In this document: in pieces, positions 24,496 to 36,119 of the stretch
How positions within the stretch are numbered: the stretch's first letter is position 1
Layout of the letters: every line of letters begins with the position of its first letter
Source of the DNA: Heterocephalus glaber
Lineage: Eukaryota; Chordata; Mammalia; Rodentia; Bathyergidae
Direction: 5' to 3'
DNA length: 64,000 nt
NCBI RefSeq assembly: GCF_000247695.1
Contig: NW_004624880.1
Coordinates: 3,142,046-3,206,045, forward strand
Position numbers and translations under genes: made by a program
The notes under the pieces: generated by a model
Told to the model about the DNA's origin: nothing
The model's database searches: none
What the model saw: only the letters and a program-made list of their open reading frames with translations

Positions 24496-25658
24496 AGCTC
24501 TGGGAGCATTTATTAATAGTAGAGATTATTTCTCTCAGTTAATATATTTATATTGGAACTGTGCCCTTTTTAGACCATGATGGAAATATCAGGTGCAGGA
24601 AGATGATTTGGTGTCCATCAAATAGGTCGACATAGCTGGCCTCTTGCTTTCTCTAGACGTCCAGCTGGCCATGGGCCTGAGCACCTGAAGTTGGATATCT
24701 GAGACTTCATGCTTCCTGCTTCATTTCAGTGATATCAGTTTGGCTCAGTTTTCACTTTCAAGCTGGAATCAAATGTTCTCCAAGTGTGGAGAGAAGAAGA
24801 TGCCTCACCCTTTTCTTGACCTCCTCCAGTTTAAATCCTCTTTTCTCATGTTTTTCATGGAACCTTAAACTAAATTCCCAGAGAAAAGCCCTATCCTCTG
24901 GTCAGGCCAGCAGCCTCTACAAATGTGGGCTCTGACATTTCTCTAGACATTAAAGTAAGGATAGAAAATTTCTGATGAGGTGCTTGAATGCTAACATTAG
25001 AGAAGAGAAAAGGAAGATACAGGGGATGTACAATGCATGAAATTCCATGCTCTCAGGGTAATGACATGTGTAGAAAAGTCCCACTGCTAATGAGCCTGGT
25101 AAGAGAATAGAGAGAGAATGGATTGCTTCTGTTATGCTTTTGGGGATACAATTTTCCATCTGTCTCATATTTTTATGTCTAGCAAGCAGAAGCCCTAACT
25201 GCCTTTGTTCTGGGCTATCTTTTCAAGAAAATTTCATAACAAATAACCTTGGAAAACAGAGCTAGTCTGGAGCACAGGGCATGCATATTTACTGTTCATT
25301 GTACAAGATTTGGGTCCCCTAAGCTGAGGGCTTCTCTCTAGGAATGTACCCCACAGTGTGCAGATTGCACCCGGCTCTCTTCACAATGCCCTGTGGGAAC
25401 GGGGGCTCACAGAACCCATACAACATACCGATGCTCATATTGTTCACCATAGTGTAAGTACTTAACTCTGTTGTCTCTGGCCCAGAAGTTTTGTGTCTTC
25501 TGTTAGTATATATGAAACTGTCAGTTTAACTTGTTAACTTAAAGTTTTGGGTTTCAATTGCTCTTGATAAAGCTCTGTTCTCTTGGACTAAAGGGAGCCT
25601 GTAAAAGAATTCTGCTGTCAAGAATTTACGTGAGCCTCACTTCTTCTGAAGAAAAGGT
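24496..25658. other. Unassigned sequence with LTR-like block
   Basis: The part at about 25260-25490 (agctgagggcttctctctag; cacagtgtgcagattgcacc; cactctgttgtctctgg-like) has the feel of an old LTR, but I cannot name a family. The rest is unassigned. Confidence 0.3.
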
Positions 25659-25665
25659 GGAGAGA

Positions 25666-25720
<55 letters not shown>
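25659..25720. repeat. (GA)n microsatellite
   Basis: About 30 GA units, nearly uninterrupted, the longest simple repeat in the window. Confidence 0.95.
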
Positions 25721-25723
<3 letters not shown>

Positions 25724-25779
25724 GTACATACTTATTGAATGTCTTGGATTTACCAAGCTATGCTGGGATAAATTGAACC

Positions 25780-25955
25780 TTTCATACATTATCTCATTTA
25801 ATCCTTATGGTAACCCTAGGAAGAGACTTTATTCTATCATATTTACAGATGAGGAGTGTTAGGCCTGGTAAGATGAAATGATTTCCCAAGGTCCCACACA
25901 GAGTGTGGGATTTAAACCAGCACCTGTCTGTTGAAAAATATTCTGACTTTTGTGG
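25780..25955 (-). repeat. MIR SINE remnant
   Basis: Reverse-orientation MIR: cattatctcatttaatcctt, atttacagatgaggagtgtt, ttcccaaggtcccacacaga and gggatttaaaccagcacctg. Confidence 0.75.
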
Positions 25956-26150
25956 TACAGCATTGTGGAAAGTCAGTTATCTCCAGGTATTGCATAGGTG
26001 ACCAACCCACGATAGTAGGAGAGATGATAATGAGTCTAAAATAATTTCTCTTACCTCTGTATTATCTGCTTCATCATTTTGTCTCACTCTCTCCCTGCAT
26101 ATGGTCACATAAAATGGACACATTTTATTTTCTTAAAATCCAATCTACTT

Positions 26151-26210
26151 TTTGCCGCCTGCTGCACAAGCGCAAGGACCCGAGTTCGATCCCCAGTACC
26201 AAAAAAAAAA
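26151..26210 (+). mobile_element. 5'-truncated ID-like SINE
   Basis: Only the second half is present: gcctgctgcacaagcgcaag followed by gacccgagttcgatccccag and an A-run. The 15-base repeat aaaatccaatctact (26135-26149 and 26211-26225) flanks it. The B box is close to the family pattern, so this is one of the younger copies. Confidence 0.9.
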
Positions 26211-26225
26211 AAAATCCAATCTACT

Positions 26226-26655
26226 CTTTTGCCTTCCCTTTTCTATCCCATAATCCCAAGTCAATGGTATTCCTATTATATAACCTTAGTTTTCTTGGAC
26301 CTGGATATTGCTGTTTCTTTCCCTCTATCTGGAAGGAAGGAGGTGAAACCCTTTCTGATATCTTCACAGAATCAGTAACACTCTCCAGACTATAATTCTA
26401 GACAATCTTGTTTGGCTTTCAGATATGACCGAAGTGGTTTGCACCTGGTGCATAACTCACCATGTGCTAAAAGACTACTTAGAAGACTCTCAGGCATTCT
26501 CCTCGCACATCTACCTGCAGCTGCTGTTCTGTGGTGCTCTGCATCTATGACAGTTGTTTAAAGTTGTGCTTCAAGAAATCATAAAAAAACACTTGCCTGA
26601 ACACAACCTAAATGCAACATAAGTTGACCTTGCCTTGTAGGACATAAGTCATGGA
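26226..26655. other. Unassigned sequence upstream of the mitochondrial insert
   Basis: No gene or repeat recognised. Confidence 0.4.
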
Positions 26656-26659
26656 ATGG

Positions 26660-27030
26660 CCTTTGTTTATGTAATGCTTGTTTGTTTTCCAATTAAGAGG
26701 GTCTATAGTTCTCAAGTAATTTTCTTTGAACTCCTAGGACAATGTCACTTTTCAACTTTAATTTATATCAACAAAAACAACCCCTTCCTAATTAATTCAA
26801 TTAAGCATCTAACAATCAGTAGTATTTTCACTGTATTTTTATGTCTAACAATACTAATCCTAATAACTTCTCTCCCAGTGATTGTGCCATTCTTCTTAAA
26901 GGTCTCAGCTCTTGCAGTAACTACCATAGGCTGTATCGTATCATTAGAACTCAACCTAGTAACGCCTCATTTCAAATTTGAATCCTCCCGATAAATATTT
27001 ACATTTTCCAACCTTCTACGTGTCTTCCCA
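26660..27030 (+). pseudogene. MT-ND5: Nuclear mitochondrial insert (NUMT) from the 3' part of ND5
   Basis: The forward frame reads as the C-terminal part of mitochondrial NADH dehydrogenase subunit 5, a proton-pumping membrane subunit of complex I. Visible landmarks: VYSSQVIFFELLGQ, then STLIYINKNNPFLINSIKHL, then SIFTVF, PFFLKVSALAVTT and SLELNL. Known ND5 proteins have a closely similar order (IFF-LLGQ, INENNP-L---IK, LK--AL-VT, LELN). After FKFESSR the frame meets TAA, a stop in both the standard and the mitochondrial code, and then ND5-like sequence resumes (ttttccaaccttc). So the copy is disabled. A nuclear gene would also misread mitochondrial codons such as ATA. Both ends are approximate; I see no flanking mitochondrial gene and no A-tail, as expected of a DNA-mediated insert. 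It is not a working gene. Confidence 0.85.
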
Positions 27031-27854
27031 GTAGGCCCCAACTGCATTAGGCGGCTGTGAGGATGACAAAGACAGAAGGAGAGGAGCTCTTCCCATTTAG
27101 ACAGAGTTTTCCACCTTCCGTTCCTGCAACATCACCATAGACCAATTAGCAACAGCTATTAGCACAGCCTAGACATTGTAAGCAGATTTTGAAATAAAAA
27201 GAAAAGGATGCTTTCTGGGGCTTGTAACCAAGTTAGAAAGATAGTGATAAATGAAAAAGAAATAACCTATACCAGACAGTAGATGAAAAGACACATTTGA
27301 GCAGCACCAACAACAATGTGCTACAGAAGTTATGAAAAATGTATCATTAGTCTCCTAGTTACTAAGACTCTAAATTATGGAGTTATCTTCAAATCCCATA
27401 CCTACTTCAATCCCACACAGACTCCTTCAAAATGCCTCCTGCATCCTCCTCTTTCTCCTTTTCATGCTTAATGTCATCACCTTACTTGAAGTCTTTCTCA
27501 GTTTATATTTAGATTTAAAAACTCTTCACTGTTCCTTGCCAAGGGCCTCGTCCCACACAAACTCATGGGGAGTACAAATTAAACTTCCAAAAGCACCACT
27601 TTGGTACTTTTCCTTCTCTATTAATACACTTTTCTGGATGCTGATTTCCAATTAAAAGAAAGTCAAAACTTGACAATTGGCACGAAAGAAAAATCAGGTT
27701 TGAGATGATCTGGGCTTAATTCTATGATGGTGATAATGGGAAAAATCAAAAGCCAAGCAGGACTTGATGCTTAGAATATTGGGGAAAAGAGAAGATAGCA
27801 GCATTAAAAACTATGGTCTCAAACCTGGAAGACTGGACAAGAGCACATGTGGAA
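27031..27854. other. Unassigned sequence, possible L2 at about 27370-27560
   Basis: The block with cctccttcaaaatgcctcct-like order is weakly L2-like. Nothing else recognised. Confidence 0.3.
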
Positions 27855-27985
27855 GGAGATATGGTGAGGTGAAGAGATTTAGGGCATTAGTACTCTAATA
27901 GTATCCACCAATTAGCATAGACCTAGTGGGATATAGGAGGTGCTGAATAGATATTTATTGGACACATGAGTGAAAGAACAAATGG
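27855..27985 (+). repeat. L2 LINE 3' terminus
   Basis: The end aggaggtgctgaatagatat followed by ttattggacacatgagtgaa matches the L2 terminal pattern of a size-variable 'tgctcaataaatatttgttga' type. Confidence 0.5.
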
Positions 27986-29272
27986 AAAAGCTCATTTGCA
28001 TTACATCTATCATTTTGTCTTCACAGAGTCTCTGGCTGGTAGCTCTTGTGGTCTCTGTTTTACTGGTGTCTAATCCAAATGTCAGGGACAGAGCAATCAT
28101 TCTCTCAGAATCTCTCAGAGCATGCATAACAGAGCCAGACTGTGCAGACAGATTAGCCTGATGTCACACTATCTGTTATGTTGTCCACTGGAAGCACCCA
28201 ATAATTCAGTACATAAAGAAATGGGAGTAGTAAGACAGATCATAACTGGATAAACAGCTGTAGGACTCTGTCATGGAAGGTGATTGCTTATAACTGAAGT
28301 CATAGCCAAGAATGAGACACTGGAAGATTGTTGTAGCAGACAAAAAGATGTCCCTGATCTCAGCCATGGGCTATACCAACACTTTAGAGATAGATAGAAG
28401 AACAGGCACCCTTGTGGAGAAAAGAAGAGGAGAACTAATAGAATAGAGAACTAAGAGAGAAAGGAGATTTGTCAGTAAATATATCATCATCAACCTCTGA
28501 CACTGCAGAAACATCCTTGAAATAAGCATAAGGCAATGGAGTTTTAAAGGAAGGAAAAAGCTTGGTTTAGAACTATGCTTCTGTTTTAACTTTGAGCAGG
28601 GAGGAAAGAAGCAGGTCGTGGCCAATGCTCAGATAACAAAGACAGATTAACAAGAAAAGAACATAACAAATTTAATTAACAGTGCTTTGGATGACACAGA
28701 GCCTTTAGAAATGAAACTCTAAAGATCCAGAGAAAACTGCATTTTTATGACAAGTTTGATGAAAGAAGTGGATAGTTGTAGAGAAACATGATTGGACAAA
28801 ACGGGCTAGAGTGTAATGGTAATAAATGATGGCTGGAAGTGGAAGAACTCAGGATATTTGCTCAGATTCTTCTTGGCATCAATGTGTAACATTCTGTTTC
28901 ATTAGGTCACTAGACCAGGATACCTGTTATGTGAGAATTTTATGACCTACTTTTGGCTTAGGCCCAATAATTCTTTTATGTCAATTCTTATACACAAAGC
29001 AGGAGGTCACAGTTGCCTTCTTATTCCTGAAACGCTTTAAATCTCCTTCAGTTCAAAGTACTTTGGAGTACTGTTTTCTAAGTCCTGACCAGCAATTGGT
29101 TTGAACTACCTGGAATTTATTTTCTTTCTTCATCAAAGGGTGATATTACCCATTAAGCAGGATTAAATGTGATAATAGAGTGAAGGGACCTGATAAGTTA
29201 AGGACTGGCATGCAGGAGGTAACAGCTAACATAACAAGGTCCAAGGCAATAGCTTAGTCACTTAACATTTAT
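27986..29272. other. Unassigned sequence
   Basis: No gene or repeat recognised over about 1.3 kb. Confidence 0.4.
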
Positions 29273-29286
29273 TAATTCATTTAACC

Positions 29287-29361
29287 CAGGGCCTGGGATT
29301 TAGCTCAGTGGTTCCCAGCGCCTGCTGTGTCCTGAGTTCGATCCTTGGTAAAAAAAAAAAG
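29287..29361 (+). mobile_element. ID-like SINE with internal deletion
   Basis: The A-box half (cctgggatttagctcagtgg) is joined directly to the B-box half (gtcctgagttcgatccttgg); about 13 bases between cgcctgct and gtcctgag are missing compared with the copy at 52459. A 14-base duplication taattcatttaacc flanks it (29273-29286 and 29362-29375). It sits at the edge of a MIR remnant. Confidence 0.85.
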
Positions 29362-29540
29362 TAATTCATTTAACCTATATAACCGCCCTGTTAGGTAGAT
29401 TATGTTTTAGTTAGCTTGTGTGCAGATGAGGAGATACAGGCTCAGGGAATTTAAATAACTTGGGTAAGGCTACACAGCCTTTGATAGCATAGCTGGTGTT
29501 TAAAACCCAGCAATTCTGCTCCCAGAGGCTATGGCCTTAA
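29362..29540 (-). repeat. MIR SINE remnant
   Basis: Reverse MIR: cagatgaggagatacaggct, caagg-like ggtaaggctacacagccttt, ttaaaacccagcaattctgc and gccttaaccaccatgctatg. Confidence 0.75.
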
Positions 29541-30685
29541 CCACCATGCTATGCTAAATTTTGTTGAACAAACAATCCACAAATATTATTTCCTTTCCTG
29601 TCAAGAACAAGTGGGCTATATTATTTTCTTAAAGTAGGTAAATATGTATTTAAACAAAGGATCAGCAAACAACCCAATATGACTTATCACATATTTCAGA
29701 ATGGAGTACAAACTAAAAATGGTATTTATATTTTTAAACAGTTGACAAAATTTAAAAAATAATATTTTGAGACATGTGAATATTACATGAAACTCAAATT
29801 TTAGTGCCTATATATAGAATACATTGGAACAAATACTTCCATTCCATTCCATTCCCTAGTGTTTATGCCATTTTTGCCTGACAAGGGCAAAACTTAGTAC
29901 CTGTGAGAAGAAATACAAAGCCTGATATATTTTCATGCAGCTTTTACAGGAAAAAATTTCCTGATCCCTGATGTAACAAAAAATCGTCTTTTGCAAATGG
30001 AAAAGAAGGGACCTACGGGCTTGAATTTCTCAGGAAATTCTTCACCCCTCCTGACACCCCCTCCTCTGCAGTTCTCTGTGGCTGGATGCACTCCTGCTCT
30101 TTACTACAGGTGGTGGTGGAGAGGAAAGTGATCACTGATGGAGAAGCTATTTCTTGGATGGAAGAGAAAAGCAGAAGGAGGCCTCCCAGGTGGGGTGAAG
30201 GTGAAGCTTCAGTCTGCATCTTGTTTCACAGCCAGCTGAATTTATAGCCTTTCTCACCTGTAAATTGTGACTTAATAATCAAGGGAAGTGCAGGAGCTCA
30301 GTAGTCAGTGGGGGAGACACAATAGCCAACTTGGCAAGTGTCTTCTTTCTGGGCTAGTCTGCCTTCAGCAAAATGCCTGCACAGGTTCCTTCTGTGCGTC
30401 CAAGCCAGTCATTTTCGCTGCTCACCTGAGGAATCTTCCAGGAAATGAAAACCCTTGGTGGTTCTATGTAGGGTCCAGAGCTGATTTAGTGTGTTCCATG
30501 GTGGGCTATGTCAGCAAACCTCTAGTGTGTTGGTGGCAAGTTGATTCTTCTCTTTCTTCCTTACTTAATATAATGAAACCAAAGTAAGCTCATTTTAAGA
30601 GATTCTTAACATGTTCAGGCATCCTGCCTATAAGATAACAAATAAACAATAGGGTGATAACAGTAGGAATGTGTGTACTTTTTTC
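29541..30685. other. Unassigned sequence
   Basis: A short cattc run lies at 29838-29857. No gene or repeat family recognised. Confidence 0.4.
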
Positions 30686-31305
30686 TTTTAATTTTTAAAA
30701 ATTATAGTAAAATATACATAGCATAAAATGTACCATTTTAACCAGCGTTAAGTACATTCACACTGCTATGCAACCATCAGTACCATCTATCTCCAAAATT
30801 TTTTCAGCCTGTAAAATTGAAACTCTGTATCCATTAAGAAATAGCCTTCCCTTTCCCCATTTCTCCCAGTCCAGGAAACCACTCTTCTGCTTTCTGTCTG
30901 AATTTGACTTCTTTAGGTACTTCAGGTAAGTGGAACCTTCCAGCAGTTGTGACTTTGTGACTGTCTTGTTTCACTTGGCATAAAGTCCTCAAAGTTCATC
31001 ATTTGTAGCATGTTTCAAAATTTCCTTCTTTTTAAAGTCTAAGTAATATTTCAGGGTGTGTGTGCCCTATTTTGTTTATCCATTCATCTGCTGATGGATA
31101 CATGCGTTGCTTTTACCTCTTGTCTATTGTGAATAATGGTGCTATGAACACTGGTGTGAAAATGTCTGTTCAAATCCCTGCCTTCAGTTCTTTTGGATCT
31201 GTGATCACAAAAGAAATGGTTGGGTCATATGGTAATTTTACCTTTAATTTTTTGAGGAACCATCATGCTGTTTTCTATAGAGGTCACACCAAGTTACGTG
31301 GAGTT
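30686..31305 (-). mobile_element. Old L1, ORF2 C-terminus and 3' UTR
   Basis: The plus strand reads the complement of an L1 tail: gcataaaatgtaccatttta, ctttctgtctgaatttgact, tttgtttatccattcatctg, ctattgtgaataatggtgct and ggttgggtcatatggtaatt. The forward frame at 31060-31392 is antisense to L1 and is not a gene. Confidence 0.85.
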
Positions 31306-32645
31306 ATATTACAAGACCAGAAGGCAAAGGAACCTCAACGAGTAGACAGTAACCAGATCCTAGGATCTAAGCCTTATTATCAATTTGATTAGGAGAGTGC
31401 TGGTCAATCTTTTCAACCACTCCTTAGCACCTATAATTATTTCCTACATTGATTTTAATCTAGTAAAATAATGATTTATATTGTTTTCCTTCTCAAACCT
31501 TGCCTCCTCTTATTGTCTTATTTTTCCTTTCTTTCTTATATAGCTTTCTTACTCCTGTTCCCCCCACCACCAGCTGTTTCACATATGATTTGGAGCACTT
31601 TTCCTACTTTTTCCTGATATAGCTCAGATATAGAACTTAACACCAGAGCATGAAGTTAGACAAAAAGGAACTACAAAAGAGAATTCATTCAAGAAAATAC
31701 TGAAGCTACCTACATAGGTTAGGCCACATTATGGTTTCAAATGTGCTTTACATTAGAGGTCATCTCAACCATGACTACAACTTCAAAACATTCAAAGCAA
31801 CCTTATTGGAGTTGGAACAAGGAATATTTGGTTTCCTCTGAAGGATTTAAAAAAATTAAGAGCAGAGCACTGAAATGCAAAAGTACAAAGGAAACATGAT
31901 TAACAAATCATTCTCCTAGTAAGTGATGTTAAAACTTCCAAACTATGAAAACTTGTGATCCTTTAGTAACATCTCACTTATTTAGCAATTTCTTTTATTA
32001 GGCAAAGCTAATCAAATGGAAGCAAGCAGGGGAAGGATCTGGAACAATGTACACAGATGTTTGAAGTCCATATAGAGGCCATTGATTCAGGCAGATCTTG
32101 TTCTTCTTTTGGACACAATACATGAAATTGTGGTTGCCTAGTTCCCTCAGAAGACTAGATAGGGCAAAAAGTAGGAGTAGGAGCAAAAAGGGAACAAAAT
32201 AAAAGTTGGCTAAAAACAAACACAAAGATTCTTCTCAGAAAAAAATATTGTTGGCTTTACGAGGAAGAGATAGAAAACATATGAAAGGAAAGGTCTTCAA
32301 ACCTTAAAAAGCAAACTGACAAGATAGGAAGAAGCCTTGGATTATGTAATAAGGAAATAGGCCTACCCACTCACAAACTCTCCAGAGCAACTCCAAAAGA
32401 AGGCACAGAATCAATGTCAGTGTTCATAATGAGCACTCCGGTCAGTTCAGTTAGACTTTCAACATTTGGGTCACAACGTAGCAAAAATGATCTACTCTGG
32501 AAAATTCATCTCTGCAGAGATAACTATCTTCTGCCATAATGCCAGTTAAATGAGGCAAGAGACCACGCCACCTAATGTTAGCATAATTTCCTATTTAATT
32601 ACAGTAATAAAAACTTTAGAGAGCTGATATGTTTCCCAAATATTA
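31306..32645. other. Unassigned sequence
   Basis: No gene or repeat recognised. Confidence 0.4.
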
Positions 32646-32649
32646 AGGA

Positions 32650-32735
32650 TGATTTTAGGAAAGGCACTTTCCTTATCTGTAAAATGATAGTGATAATACT
32701 AAGTATGTCATAGATCTATTGGGAGGACATGCTAT
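32650..32735 (+). repeat. MIR fragment
   Basis: Contains ttccttatctgtaaaatgat followed by agtgataatactaag, the MIR central block. Confidence 0.55.
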
Positions 32736-32879
32736 GATAATGCATATAAGACATCCAGCATTTATAGGGTTCATTCTTCACACATAAATGCTACTCCAAC
32801 TATTGCTACCACCACCATCACCATTGCTCCCCTCACTGCTATTCTCCATGATCATTGATCTTTTATCAGCACTGCACCT

Positions 32880-33035
32880 TGTCTCCTATCATGGCTCTAC
32901 CATTTATAATCTATATGACTTTGGGAAAGATGCTTTTGTCTTTCCCATTAAACTGCCTCAGTTTTCTCATCTGGAAAATAAAGACAATATTATCCATCTC
33001 AAGAGGTCTCAACAAAGATTAAATGAGATCTTAAT
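32880..33035 (+). repeat. MIR SINE remnant
   Basis: tggctctaccatttataatc, gactttgggaaagatgcttt, cctcagttttctcatctgga and attaaatgagatcttaataa follow MIR order well. Confidence 0.75.
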
Positions 33036-33094
33036 AAAAACACAATAGGGACAAACAGAATAAGAATTCAAGTAATATTAGCTTGCAATTATTC

Positions 33095-33215
33095 TTATTT
33101 TAAAATTGACACATAATTGTACATGTTTACGGGGTAGTGATGATGTTTTACTACATGCATACATTGTGTAATGATCAAATCAGCATATTTAATTTTATCT
33201 ATTACCTCCAGCATT
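33095..33215 (-). mobile_element. L1 3' fragment
   Basis: The blocks aaaattgacacataattgta and cattgtgtaatgatcaaatc match the complement of an old L1 3' UTR. Confidence 0.6.
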
Positions 33216-33259
33216 TATTATTGCCTTGTGGCATGATTATTGTCTGGTGTTTTACTTCT

Positions 33260-33715
33260 AAGACCGCAGTTCTCAAAGTGTGGTGTGGGGACCCCTGGTG
33301 GTCCCTTTTTCAGGCCGTCTAAGAGGTGAAAACCATTTTCATAGTGATACTAACAGATTGAAGTGTACAGTGGAGTTTACCAGAGGCTACATGAAAGGTG
33401 ATATCTCTACAGATTGTGTGCAGTCTTACTCCTATTAAGCAGTAAACAGATTTGCAAAAATGTAAAATAATGCTCTTCACTCTGTTTTTTTGCAAAATAC
33501 AATTACTTTTCATAAAAATATATTTTATGTAAGCTTCCAATCAGATTGTTCCTGTTATTTTAAAACATTTTTAATATTCAACTTTAATTTCTAATGTGGT
33601 AAATACCAACTTATGCATTCCACATAAACAGAGTTTTCTGGGTTCTCAATAAATTTAAGAATGTAAAGAGCTACTGAGGCATAAAAGTTTGAAAATCACT
33701 GTCTTTAGTGTATTA
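33260..33715 (+). mobile_element. Internally deleted hAT-Charlie DNA transposon
   Basis: It opens with the inverted-repeat type end cagttctcaaagtgtggtgt then ggggacccctggtgg, and closes with aaaagtttgaaaatcactg, whose complement resembles the start. Near the right end lie the last transposase codons and the 3' region of this family (cagatttgcaaaaatgtaaa; tttcataaaaatatatttta; attaagcag before it). The catalytic part is missing. The 8-base target duplication expected of hAT elements is not clear. Confidence 0.75.
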
Positions 33716-36115
33716 AGCCTCAGAGTTGTTGGCATCCTTAAAGTTACTTGCTTGAGATTCAAATATAGACAATGTCAAGCTTCAACCAAAGTTTCCTGAT
33801 TATGAAACTTAGTGGTCACTATAGTATCCCATATGACAAAAGTAGTGAAACTCCCGTAGGAGAAAGGGGTTAATGGGCTAATCCTATCACAACTCTTTAC
33901 AACTTAGTACTGTTACAGGACTCTGTATCAGAAGGTCTACTTAATATGACCCTGCTCATAACATGGCATTCAAGGCTAGGCATTTTCTGACAATGTAAGT
34001 TTTATTCTAAGTGACCAATCATGACAGTACCAGATTTACATGCAGTTTGCCTGGTGATCAAGATGTTCACTAGATCAACTGATCTAGTGGTCTTGTTTCA
34101 AAGCCAAAACTAATTCCTATCATGTTTTCAAATTCAAATGTCAAGCAAGAATTCTCATCCATTTAATAGCCACTTAAATATGCTTTTCAGGAGTTCAAGA
34201 ACTAATCCCTTCAGGAACAGGGTCAAGTTCTTCCCAATCCTCTTTCCCCAGCACAGATGGCTAAGCTGCAGACTTAGGGAAATACTTTGGGATACAAGGG
34301 TACACTTGAAGAAAAACAAACAGGTACCATCTTGCACAAACAAGATGTATGTGATCTGTCTTGGAATAAGCATTTGATACTTGAGTGTATCACTGGAACA
34401 AATTGGTTTTAAATATGTAACATTCCAATTTGGGGTTCCCATCATTGTCTTGGTGCAACAGTGACACCTGCTATATTACTTAAGACCTTTTGTGTCAGAG
34501 GCTTCAGTTTTCACACCCATATACATATGCATATATAATGCATTTTGTTGGGTTGGATCGCAGTCTTCAGTAGTAATTCAGAGAGTTTGGCTGATGGGGC
34601 AATGGCACAGGTTTGCATGCATTATGCAGAATTTTCTGCTAAATGCAATGGGCTTTTGGAAATTAAATTAGTTTATTTCAAACCATGCTTGTTTGACATA
34701 AATGTCACATTTATGCTGAATAACTCTATCATTCTTCTATTTCCACTCCAATAATGTTAATCCTTAAAATGTTACCCCAGATAGGCTATGATTATACAGT
34801 GCCAAACATCCATCATGAAATAACAAAACTTTGTTTTAGGATGCTGATATTTCCAAATCTGATATTTGATAAGAAGAAGTTCAGTTACTTAGATATTTAA
34901 CTATTTTCATTTATACTAAGAGGTAATGCTATTATAGAAAAACAAATAAGCAACATGAAATGAAAATCAGTTTAAACTATGAAGCATCACAGAATTAAAC
35001 AACCCTTTTCCCCATATTTTAGTAAATTTAATATTTTCATCCAAATGTGATCAATTTATGTATAGAACACAATGTGCCAAACAAAATTAATTGACCGTTT
35101 TACTGTTAAAATAATGTGGAAGGATGATAAAACCTGGAGAGACAAATATGAGATATACAGGGCAAACCAAAGAATAAGGATTTTCTCTCCCCCCTCTGTG
35201 GGCGGTCTGGGCAGAGCTGGCTGTCTCCAGCTTTGATCAGGAGCACCAGTACTCTTTGACTCAACAGAAGAGGCCACTCTTGGGGAGGTTTCATCCCAGC
35301 AAGCACTGTGATTTTGGAAGGGAGATATTCAAGGAGAAGATCTAACTACTGAGGGCATAGAGCAAAGGGATTTCCCTCCACATTCCCAGGTCAGTGGCTT
35401 GCTTCATCCTGGATACCTGCAGGCATTGGGGGTGATCCCTTAATTCATTCCAAATCACTGCCTTAATCCAAGACTTAGAAATTAAGGCAGTAAACTATTC
35501 AAACACCCACCACCCATTACTATTGGCTATTGGTTTATTTTGACCTAGAAAAATATCTAGGTTAGATACTTTCCGAGACATAAGCCCACACTGAACAGAC
35601 TGGCCAATGTGAGAACAATCCTGTGAAATCTGGCCAGACTTGAGATAAAACCTCAAAAGTTGTTGAGGCATTTAAGTATTCTAAGATTCCTACTGAATTT
35701 ACTTTTTGTCCTGCTCAGAGTTTAGCCTCACTGTTCCCCTGCTATTATCAGACCTACATTCAAATGGAAATTCAAGGTGAGTCATTTTCTCACATATTTG
35801 GAAAGAAAGTGAAGTCATATCATGTTCCCAAGCTCTACTTTTTTCTCAGCTAGCTGGACCAAATGAACTACAGGGTGGATTTGGCTTAATAACTCATCTA
35901 AATAATTTCTGTGTAGTTCTTGTTTCTGTGTGAAAATAGAAATCTAAATGAAACTTTTAAGGTAAACAGTGTTTACAAACTTCCAAAAATGACCACACTT
36001 ACTTAAGTCTCACCAATGAAATCAAAAGGGTAATATTTGATGCATTTATACAATTTTGTTCAGAAAACTAATCATTCAACTTTCACTTATTGAGTAACTG
36101 ACTACCAGTGCTAGT
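33716..36115. other. Unassigned sequence, about 2.4 kb
   Basis: No gene or repeat family recognised. A perfect 9-base hairpin with 4-base loop lies at 34068-34089. The part at about 35170-35470 is GC-richer and has no repeat look; its frames at 35056-35306 show no known protein. Confidence 0.4.
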
Positions 36116-36119
36116 TTCA

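Noticed and set aside
25659..25720. CRISPR or tandem array
   Set aside because: It is a simple dinucleotide repeat; no spaced repeats exist in the window.
26656..26994. A small nuclear membrane-protein gene
   Set aside because: The peptide is the ND5 C-terminal part, so the frame is a mitochondrial insert.
31060..31392. 110-residue plus-strand frame
   Set aside because: It is antisense to an L1 ORF2 end.
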